This document shows, one piece after another, positions 1-5,114 of a DNA stretch of 19,905 nt; position 1 is the first letter of the stretch, and the number at the start of each line of letters is the position of its first letter. Both the position numbers and the translations under genes were made by a program. This DNA is from Pseudomonadota bacterium (GTDB taxonomy: Bacteria; Pseudomonadota; Alphaproteobacteria; Sphingomonadales; Sphingomonadaceae): the NCBI GenBank assembly GCA_023422695.1, contig JAFAGN010000206.1, positions 1 through 19,905 on the forward strand. Direction: 5' to 3'. The notes beneath the pieces were generated by a model, which was not told the DNA's origin, ran no database searches, and was given only the letters and a program-made list of their open reading frames with translations.

Positions 1-828
1 TCACCCCGCGCGATGCAAGCCGAAGGGCACGACCTTGTTCGCCGCGTCGTGGCCGATGTCGGCCCGGCCGAGCCACGGGATGCCCGTACGCGCGCACCAT
101 CCCTTCGCGATCTCCGCGGCCTCGAGGCCGAACGGACGGTCGTTTTCGGGGATATCGCTGACCCGGCCGAGCCGGATGCCGGCAAGTCCGCGCGGGCCGA
201 AATAACTCGCGACGTGAAAGAAGGCGCGGTCGAAGGCGTAGAGATATTCGCTGACCTCCTCGACGAGGAGGACATGGCCGCCAAGGTCGGGTTCGAGCGG
301 GGTGCCGAGCAGCATCGACAGCGTCATCAGGTTGAACGCCGCGTGGCGTGCGCCGTGCTGCAAACCCGGCTCGCACGCCGCGGGATCGCGCGCGACGAGC
401 CAGTCCAGCGCGCGCAGCACCGCGGCGTCGCCACCCTCGCGCCGGATATCGGCGACCATTGGACCATGCGCGACATGGTCGAAGCCGTCGCGATAGAGCG
501 CACCGAGCAGATTGCCCTGATCCGAATAGCCGAGGAACGCCTTGCCGCGCGCAACATCGGTCATCGCCGCCACTGCATCCTCGGCGATCCGGCACGCGCC
601 ATAGCCGCCGCGCGCGAACCATATCGCGTCGATATCGGGGCGGTTCGCCATTTCGACGAGCGCGGCGAAGCGATGCCCGTCCTCCCCCGCAAAATGACCG
701 TGTGTTGCGAAACATTGCGGGTCGAAAACCAGTTCGACATCGGGGTAGCCGAGGCTCGCGAGTGCGCGCACTGCCTCGGCATCGTCGGGCAGGATCGGGG
801 TCGACGGGGCTGTAATGCCGATACGCAT
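1..828 (-). CDS. ldcA: LD-carboxypeptidase (muramoyltetrapeptide carboxypeptidase, peptidase family S66)
   Basis: This 275-residue protein is complete; its TGA stop lies at the window edge. S66 enzymes remove the terminal D-Ala from murein tetrapeptides during peptidoglycan recycling, using a Ser-Glu-His triad. Likely catalytic residues are visible: Ser102 in GYSDQ, a Glu at 190-191 in LLVEEVSEY, and His260 in DIGHDAANK, in the family order and spacing. The N-terminal stretch IGITAPST fits the start of the fold. There is no signal peptide, which agrees with a cytoplasmic recycling enzyme. A GAGGAA ribosome-binding site sits about 12 bases before the ATG. The gene is divergent from a Mur ligase gene 90 bases away, which fits a role in reusing murein peptides. 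The family assignment is firm; the exact substrate is inferred. Confidence 0.88.
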   Translation of the reverse strand: MRIGITAPSTPILPDDAEAVRALASLGYPDVELVFDPQCFATHGHFAGEDGHRFAALVEMANRPDIDAIWFARGGYGACRIAEDAVAAMTDVARGKAFLGYSDQGNLLGALYRDGFDHVAHGPMVADIRREGGDAAVLRALDWLVARDPAACEPGLQHGARHAAFNLMTLSMLLGTPLEPDLGGHVLLVEEVSEYLYAFDRAFFHVASYFGPRGLAGIRLGRVSDIPENDRPFGLEAAEIAKGWCARTGIPWLGRADIGHDAANKVVPFGLHRAG

Positions 829-918
829 GAACTGGCAGATTCCTCGATCCGCCCGACACGAGCGGTTATTGCGGCGGGCGCGGTTGCAAACCCTTCGTCA
901 AAGCCATATCGCGCCGCG

Positions 919-2304
919 ATGGCCGAAAACAAATCCTATTTCTTCTGCGGTATCGGCGGGTCGGGCATGTTGCCGCTCGCGATGATCGTCGCGGCGCGGG
1001 GCGCTGCGGTGTCGGGGTCGGATCGCAGCCGCGACCAGGGCCGGACGCCCGAAAAATTCGCCTGGCTCGAAAGCCAGGGTATCGCCTTTTATCCGCAGGA
1101 CGGCAGCGGGCCGCGCATGGGGCAGATCCTCGTCGCCTCGGCCGCGATCGAGGATAGCGTTCCCGACATCGCCGCCGCCAATGCGCTCGCCCTGCCGCGC
1201 ATGACGCGCGCCGACCTCAACGCCGCGCTGTTCAACGACGCCGACCGCGCAATCGGGATCGGCGGGACGAGCGGCAAGTCGACCGTCACCGGGATGATCG
1301 GCTGGATCCTCGAAAATACCGGCCGCAAGCCGACGGTGATGAACGGCGCGGTGATGCGCAATTTCTCGGGCGAGGACCGACCCTTTGCCAGCGCGCTGGT
1401 CGGCGATGCCGCCATTTACGTCAGCGAGGTCGACGAAAGCGACGGTTCGATCGCGCTCTATCGCCCCGATGTCGCGGTCGTCACCAATATCAGCCTCGAC
1501 CACAAGAGCCTCGAAGAGCTGCACCGGCTGTTCGGCGACTTTTCCGCAAAGGCGCGCGTCGCGGTGATCAATGCCGACGATGCGGAATCCGCGCCGCTGA
1601 TCGGCGGCGTCAACGTCCTGAGCTTCGGCTTCAGCGATACCGCGGCGGTGCGCGGCAGCGATTTCGAAGCGCTGCCCGACGGCTGCCGCTTCGCAGCAAC
1701 TGTCGACGGGTACAGGTACGAGATACGTCTTCGCATGCCGGGTCGCCATAATGCTGCCAACGCCCTCGCCGCGATCGCCGCCGCCCGCGCGGTCGATATC
1801 CCGGTTGCCGAGGCGATCAACGCGCTGGCGAGCTTCGCAGGCCTCGCACGCCGTTACGAGGTGCTGGGTCAGGCGAACGGCGTCACCGTCATCGACGATT
1901 TCGCGCACAACCCCGACAAGGTCGCCGCGACGCTGGCCGCCGCCGCCGAACTGCCCGGCCGTGCCTTGCTCTTTTTCCAGCCGCACGGTTACGGCCCGCT
2001 GCGCCAGATGGGCAAGGAACTGGCGGCGAGCTTCGCGAACGGGATGCGCGACGGCGACAAGCTCTATGTCTGCGATCCCGTCTATTTCGGCGGTACCGTC
2101 GACCGTAGCATCGGCAGCGAAGCGCTGGTCGCCGATATCGTCGCCGGCGGCGGCGAAGCGGTGCACCTGACGACACGCGCCAATTGTGGCGCGGCGATGA
2201 TCGATGAAGCGAAAGAGGGCGACCGCATCCTTATCCTCGGCGCGCGCGACGACACGCTCACCGAATTCGGGCGCGAACTGCTGGAAAAGCTCGCTCACGC
2301 TTGA
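919..2304 (+). CDS. Mur ligase family protein, MurC/Mpl-like (possible murein tripeptide ligase)
   Basis: This 461-residue protein has the three-domain Mur ligase plan. An N-terminal Rossmann-type segment (FFCGIGGSGMLPLA, residues 8-21) resembles MurC and Mpl. The ATP-binding loop is GGTSGKST (115-122), the central motif is SEVDESDGS (169-177), followed by TNISLDH (189-195), GRHNAANALAAI (275-286) and DDFAHNPDK (326-334). Mur ligases join UDP-MurNAc to an amino acid or peptide with ATP. Length and N-terminus suit MurC or Mpl, but QPHGYGP (354-360) and DDFAHNP differ from the usual QPHRYT and DD(Y/F)xHHP. An Mpl-like role, reattaching recycled tripeptide, is suggested by the neighbouring LD-carboxypeptidase but is not proved. 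I chose the ATG at 919 because it starts right before the Rossmann motif. The frame stays open upstream, but that stretch is antisense to the carboxypeptidase. The ribosome-binding site is weak. Confidence 0.82.
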   Translation: MAENKSYFFCGIGGSGMLPLAMIVAARGAAVSGSDRSRDQGRTPEKFAWLESQGIAFYPQDGSGPRMGQILVASAAIEDSVPDIAAANALALPRMTRADLNAALFNDADRAIGIGGTSGKSTVTGMIGWILENTGRKPTVMNGAVMRNFSGEDRPFASALVGDAAIYVSEVDESDGSIALYRPDVAVVTNISLDHKSLEELHRLFGDFSAKARVAVINADDAESAPLIGGVNVLSFGFSDTAAVRGSDFEALPDGCRFAATVDGYRYEIRLRMPGRHNAANALAAIAAARAVDIPVAEAINALASFAGLARRYEVLGQANGVTVIDDFAHNPDKVAATLAAAAELPGRALLFFQPHGYGPLRQMGKELAASFANGMRDGDKLYVCDPVYFGGTVDRSIGSEALVADIVAGGGEAVHLTTRANCGAAMIDEAKEGDRILILGARDDTLTEFGRELLEKLAHA

Positions 2305-2328
2305 TTTCTCCCCGCGAATCTGTATAGG
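2301..2328 (+). promoter_or_regulatory. Candidate sigma-70 promoter for the rpsF operon
   Basis: TTGATT (2301-2306) and TATAGG (2323-2328) are separated by 16 bases and each match four of six consensus positions. The -35 box overlaps the stop codon of the Mur ligase gene, so the ribosomal protein operon can be transcribed independently of it. This would give a leader of roughly 130 bases before rpsF. It is a pattern match only. Confidence 0.45.
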
Positions 2329-2338
2329 CGCGCTCATT

Positions 2339-2406
2339 CGGGGCGAGGCCTTGTGCCGTTCGCCCCGTTTGCTTTGCATCAATCCGCAAAGCCGGACGAC
2401 AGCCGG
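2339..2406 (+). promoter_or_regulatory. Foldable 5' leader of rpsF, candidate S6:S18 autoregulatory RNA
   Basis: The leader can form an 8-bp stem, CGGGGCGA (2339-2346) with TCGCCCCG (2360-2367). It is extended by GGC (2347-2349) pairing GCC (2355-2357), with a two-base bulge on the 3' side. A second small hairpin follows: CCGG (2392-2395) and CCGG (2403-2406) around a 7-base loop. Many bacteria have an rpsF leader bound by the S6:S18 complex that resembles its 16S rRNA site. That this leader does the same is inference; I could not compare it with the published consensus. Confidence 0.3.
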
Positions 2407-2462
2407 AGGGGTTTCGCGATTGGCGCGGGACCAGCGATCGGCCAAATGAAGGAAGCGCGACC

Positions 2463-2831
2463 ATGCCGTTTTACGAGCATGTCTTTATCGCGCGTCAGGA
2501 CCTGAGCCAGGCTCAGGTCGATGCGCTGGCGGAAACCGTCACCAACGTCATCGGCGAATATAAGGGCACGGTCCACAAGACCGAGACCTGGGGGCTGAAG
2601 CAGCTCGCATACAAGATCCAGAAGAACCGCAAGGGTCATTATGTGATGCTGTCGGCCGAAGTTTCGGGCGAAGCGATCGCCGAGATCGAGCGTCAGGCAG
2701 CGATCAGCGAAGACATCATCCGCTGGATGACGATCAAGGTCGACGAACTCGAAAAGGGTCCGTCGGTGATGATGCGCAAGCAGGAACGTCGGGGCGGCCG
2801 TGGCGGCCGTGACCGCGACGGCGAAGAATAA
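2463..2831 (+). CDS. rpsF: 30S ribosomal protein S6
   Basis: This 122-residue protein matches bacterial S6 along its length. MPFYEHVFIARQDLS forms the first beta strand and helix start, and WGLKQLAYKIQKNRKGHY and DIIRWMTIKVDE are typical S6 segments. S6 binds S18 and sits on the platform of the 30S subunit. The tail after about residue 105 is rich in Arg, Gly and acidic residues (ERRGGRGGRDRDGEE) and is likely disordered. A good ribosome-binding site (AAGGAAG) lies about 8 bases before the ATG. It is the first gene of an rpsF-rpsR-rplI operon, with 11 bases separating it from rpsR. Confidence 0.97.
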   Translation: MPFYEHVFIARQDLSQAQVDALAETVTNVIGEYKGTVHKTETWGLKQLAYKIQKNRKGHYVMLSAEVSGEAIAEIERQAAISEDIIRWMTIKVDELEKGPSVMMRKQERRGGRGGRDRDGEE

Positions 2832-2842
2832 GGATAACGATC

Positions 2843-3067
2843 ATGGCACGACCCTTTTTCCGCCGCCGCAAGACCTGCCCCTTCACCGCGAAGGACGCAC
2901 CGGTCATCGATTACAAGGACGTCCGCCTGCTCCAGGGTTACCTGTCGGAGCGCGGCAAGATCGTCCCGTCGCGGATTACCGCGGTGTCCGCCAAGAAGCA
3001 GCGTGAGCTGGCGAAAGCGATCAAGCGCTCGCGCCACATCGGCCTGCTGCCCTACATTGTGAAGTAA
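2843..3067 (+). CDS. rpsR: 30S ribosomal protein S18
   Basis: This 74-residue protein is a clear S18: an N-terminal basic patch (ARPFFRRRKTCPF), then IDYKDVRLLQGYLSERGKI and PSRITAVSAKKQRELAKAIK, and the conserved end RHIGLLPYIVK. S18 pairs with S6 on the 30S platform. AAGGA about 8 bases before the ATG serves as ribosome-binding site and partly overlaps the rpsF stop. It has the usual length and lies 14 bases before rplI, so it is almost certainly co-transcribed and translationally linked with S6 and L9. Confidence 0.97.
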   Translation: MARPFFRRRKTCPFTAKDAPVIDYKDVRLLQGYLSERGKIVPSRITAVSAKKQRELAKAIKRSRHIGLLPYIVK

Positions 3068-3081
3068 GGAGGGCTGGTCTG

Positions 3082-3714
3082 ATGGAAATCATTCTGCTCG
3101 AACGCATCGAGAAACTCGGCGGCATCGGCGATGTCGTCAACGTCAAGAACGGCTTTGCCCGCAATTACCTGTTGCCCAACAACAAGGCGCTGCGCGCAAA
3201 CGACGCCAACCGCAAGCTGTTCGAAGCGAACCGCACCAAGATCGAGGCCGACAACGCCGAACGTCGCGGTGAAGCCGAAGTCCGCGCCAAGGACATCGAC
3301 GGCAAGCAGATCGTGCTGATCCGCCAGGCGTCGAACACCGGCCAGCTGTACGGTTCGGTTTCGGTCCGCGACATCGTCGACGCCCTGGTCGAAGACGGCG
3401 TCACCGGCGTGACCAAGTCGATGGTCGAACTGGAACGCCCGATCAAGGCGCTCGGCCTGGTCGACGTCAAGGTCAAGCTGCACCCCGAAGTTGCGGTGAC
3501 CGTTGCCGTCAACGTCGCGCGCTCGCCCGACGAAGCCGAAATGCAAAAGCAGGGCATCGACGTCATTGCGGCGATGTTCGAAGAAGAACAGGCCGAAGCG
3601 GTTGCATCGGCGCTGGAGCCCGACAGCGAAGACGAATTCGAAGACGCGGGCGCCGCTCCTTCGGAACGCGCTGCCGAAGACGCTCCGGCTGCGGACGAGG
3701 AAGAAGAGGCTTAA
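3082..3714 (+). CDS. rplI: 50S ribosomal protein L9 with long acidic C-terminal extension
   Basis: Residues 1 to about 148 are a standard L9: the N-terminal RNA-binding domain (MEIILLERIEKLGGIGDVV, NGFARNYLLPN), the connecting helix and the C-terminal domain (GQLYGSVSVRDI, LGLVDVKVKLHPEV). The usual protein is about 149 residues long. Here about 60 more follow (150-210), dominated by Glu, Asp and Ala and ending in DEEEEA. The extension is in frame with the same codon style, so it is not a frameshift artefact. Similar tails are, as I recall, common in related alphaproteobacteria; their function is unknown to me. A strong ribosome-binding site (AAGGAGGG) precedes the ATG, and a strong terminator follows 28 bases after the stop. 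Confidence 0.96.
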   Translation: MEIILLERIEKLGGIGDVVNVKNGFARNYLLPNNKALRANDANRKLFEANRTKIEADNAERRGEAEVRAKDIDGKQIVLIRQASNTGQLYGSVSVRDIVDALVEDGVTGVTKSMVELERPIKALGLVDVKVKLHPEVAVTVAVNVARSPDEAEMQKQGIDVIAAMFEEEQAEAVASALEPDSEDEFEDAGAAPSERAAEDAPAADEEEEA

Positions 3715-3742
3715 GCGCTTCGTTCACGCACGAGACAAGAAA

Positions 3743-3779
3743 GGCTCTGGAACCGCTAGGTTCCGGAGCCTTTTCTTTT
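3743..3779 (+). terminator. Rho-independent terminator of the rpsF-rpsR-rplI operon
   Basis: GGCTCTGGAACC (3743-3754) and GGTTCCGGAGCC (3759-3770) form a 12-bp stem with one G-U pair and a GCTA loop. The T-rich run TTTTCTTTT (3771-3779) follows at once. It ends the ribosomal protein operon cleanly. Confidence 0.95.
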
Positions 3780-3817
3780 GCGAGAGTGGCGGTTTAGGGG
3801 TGGGGAGCGGACGAAGC

Positions 3818-4009
3818 GGATCCTCCCCGGAACGGGGAGGGGGACCAGCGAAGCTGGTGGAGGGGCACCATCGGTTTGCCTTGCCGGTGCGATAGCGCAC
3901 CGGCGATCGGTCGCCGATAAATGGTGCAATCCTGGCCCAGCGCTGCGGTAACCGCCTGTGCCCCTCCTCCACCCTTCGGGTGGTCCCCCTCCCCCGTTGG
4001 GGGAGGATC
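3818..4009. repeat. Inverted pair of hairpin-rich intergenic repeats (REP/BIME-like)
   Basis: Two related units face each other. Unit A (about 3818-3868, plus) has an 8-bp hairpin CCTCCCCG/CGGGGAGG with a GAA loop (3822-3840), then GGGGACC, then ACCAGC-GAA-GCTGGT (3844-3858), then GGAGGGGCAC. Unit B (3958-4009, minus) has the same order: CCTCCCCC/GGGGGAGG with a 3-base loop, GGGGACC, a CCACCC/GGGTGG hairpin and GAGGGGCAC. Stem bases differ between units but pairing is kept. Between them is a 9-bp hairpin GCCGGTGCG-ATAG-CGCACCGGC (3883-3904), enclosed by GCACCAT (3865-3871) and ATGGTGC (3921-3927). I see no coding region in 3780-4074. GGGGACC-type repeats are, from memory, frequent between sphingomonad genes. 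Confidence 0.8.
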
Positions 4010-4043
4010 GCTTATGCCCGCCACCGCGCGTCAGCAACCGTCC

Positions 4044-4074
4044 GCGAAGCAACCGGCAAGCACCATCGCTTCGC
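4044..4074. repeat. Inverted repeat directly downstream of the folE stop codon
   Basis: GCGAAGC (4044-4050) and GCTTCGC (4068-4074) are perfect 7-bp arms around a 17-base spacer, touching the folE stop. It may be a weak terminator or a 3'-end stabiliser of the folE message. No T-run follows on the minus strand, so it is not a classic terminator. Confidence 0.4.
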
Positions 4075-4677
4075 TTAATACCCCATCAAACTCAGCACTT
4101 CCTTGCGGCTGCGCTGGTCATCCAGGAAACAGCCGAGCAGGCGACTCGTCACCATACCCACTCCGGGGGTGCGGACGCCGCGCCCGGTCATGCAGCCGTG
4201 CTGCGCGTCGATGACGACCGCGACGCCGTGCGGGTGCAGATTGTCCCAGATGCAGCGCGCGACCTCGGCGGTCAGCCGTTCCTGCACCTGCAGCCGCCGG
4301 GCATAGCCGTTCAGCACGCGCGCCAGCTTGGAAATGCCGACGACGCGATCGCGCGGCATATAGGCGATCGACGCCTTGCCGGTGATCGGCGCCATATGAT
4401 GTTCACAGTGCGACTGGAACGGAATGTCTTTCAGCAAGACGAGCTCGTCATAGCCGCCGACCTCTTCGAACGTGCGCGCCAGATGGATCGCCGGATCGTC
4501 GGCATAGCCGCTGCAATATTCCTTCCACGCGCGCGCGACGCGCTTGGGGGTGTCGAGCAATCCTTCGCGCGCCGGATCGTCGCCGGCCCACTCGATCAGC
4601 GTCCGGACCGCGTCAGCGACATGGTCGGGTACCACCACCTTGCCATCGGGTCCCAGTTCAACTTTGCTATCGCTCAT
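4075..4677 (-). CDS. folE: GTP cyclohydrolase I (FolE type I)
   Basis: This enzyme converts GTP to dihydroneopterin triphosphate, the first step of folate synthesis. The 200-residue protein carries the type I signatures: zinc ligands Cys91 and His94 in SHCEHHMAPITG and Cys162 in DAQHGCMTGRG, plus GISKLARVLNGYARRLQVQE (116-135) and the C-terminal RSRKEVLSLM. Conservation begins just after residue 15. I chose the ATG at 4677 (MSDSKVELG). The open frame extends 42 residues further upstream, but that stretch has no family resemblance and would cover the promoter region. The ribosome-binding site (GTGGGG) is modest. The gene stands alone, with the repeat segment behind it and a divergent receptor gene in front. 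Confidence 0.96.
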   Translation of the reverse strand: MSDSKVELGPDGKVVVPDHVADAVRTLIEWAGDDPAREGLLDTPKRVARAWKEYCSGYADDPAIHLARTFEEVGGYDELVLLKDIPFQSHCEHHMAPITGKASIAYMPRDRVVGISKLARVLNGYARRLQVQERLTAEVARCIWDNLHPHGVAVVIDAQHGCMTGRGVRTPGVGMVTSRLLGCFLDDQRSRKEVLSLMGY

Positions 4678-4769
4678 CGCCCCACTTTCACTGTTGCATT
4701 CTTGCCGCACATTTCGGTGCCTGTGCCTAGATAAACAAGGGTCGGACGACAAGAATATTGCCAAGCGCG

Positions 4770-4792
4770 CAAGTTTACGTTGCGGAAACTTG
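4770..4792. promoter_or_regulatory. Operator-like dyad between folE and the receptor gene
   Basis: CAAGTTT (4770-4776) and AAACTTG (4786-4792) are perfect 7-bp inverted arms with a 9-base spacer. The site lies about 95 bases upstream of the folE start and 320 bases upstream of the receptor start, in the position of a regulator site for folE. Its binding protein is unknown. Confidence 0.35.
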
Positions 4793-4851
4793 GGATTTTG
4801 CATCTTTGCAACTGCCCCATTTCATGTCGCTTTCCAGATCGAACAAGTGAC

Positions 4852-4867
4852 TTGACGCTCGCGTCAA
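4852..4867. promoter_or_regulatory. Perfect 16-bp palindromic operator candidate
   Basis: TTGACGCTCGCGTCAA is a perfect inverted repeat (7-bp arms, TC spacer). TTGACG could itself serve as a -35 box toward the receptor gene, but no good -10 box lies 16-18 bases further on. It is therefore better read as a repressor or activator site. The form suits a helix-turn-helix dimer; the family cannot be told from the site alone. Confidence 0.45.
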
Positions 4868-4896
4868 CTAAGCGCACCTTTGGGTTGCATTACAGA

Positions 4897-5019
4897 ACCC
4901 GCCTAAGCGGGTCGTGATCCGGAGAGGCCGGCGTTTTTCCCCGACGCCGGTGGGAGAGGACGATGACCAGCACAGCTGGCAAGTGGGATACACCCGGGCA
5001 TCCGGCCGTTGCGGTCGGA
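4897..5019 (+). promoter_or_regulatory. Hairpin-rich segment upstream of the TonB-dependent receptor
   Basis: Four short hairpins follow each other: ACCCGC/GCGGGT (4897-4912, CTAA loop), CCGGCGT/ACGCCGG (4928-4950), CCAGC/GCTGG (4967-4979) and TCCGGCC/GGTCGGA with one G-U pair (5001-5019). If transcribed, the message would have a structured 5' leader of about 200 bases. I do not recognise it as a known riboswitch: no cobalamin B12 box, TPP or glycine consensus is visible. Confidence 0.3.
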
Positions 5020-5067
5020 CAGCCTTTGCCATGTCTGGTCCTATCCCCTCCCCTTACCACAACTTGA
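4963..5067 (+). CDS. Possible 34-residue leader peptide upstream of the receptor gene
   Basis: An ATG at 4963 is preceded at ideal distance by GGGAGAGGA and opens a 34-codon frame ending in TGA at 5065-5067, 47 bases before the receptor start. The peptide begins MTSTAGKWDTPGHP and ends LSPPLTTT; it is Pro- and Thr-rich, with one Cys and one Trp, and no signal peptide or membrane segment. Three of its codons near the end are prolines. I do not recognise the sequence. It overlaps two of the hairpins in the leader. It could be a translated leader that controls the receptor, or chance. The ribosome-binding site is the only real support. Confidence 0.28.
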   Translation: MTSTAGKWDTPGHPAVAVGQPLPCLVLSPPLTTT

Positions 5068-5114
5068 GTTTGGGCGGCCCCGCAGCGCGTGGGATCGAAA
5101 AAGGGAGGTTATAA

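Noticed and set aside
13..918. Long in-frame extension of the Mur ligase upstream of 919
   Set aside because: It runs antisense to the LD-carboxypeptidase gene, has no Mur ligase resemblance, and the family N-terminus begins right after the ATG at 919.
898..2445. 515-codon open frame antisense to the Mur ligase
   Set aside because: It mirrors the codon pattern of a clearly conserved gene in GC-rich DNA and its product matches nothing I know.
3921..4214. Short open frames across the inverted repeats
   Set aside because: They arise from the C- and G-rich hairpins and lack ribosome-binding sites or known motifs.
4678..4803. 42-residue N-terminal extension of folE
   Set aside because: No resemblance to GTP cyclohydrolase I; it would cover the likely promoter, and the shorter start gives the usual length.
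4868..5114. Cobalamin, TPP or glycine riboswitch before the receptor
   Set aside because: The conserved boxes of these classes are not visible.
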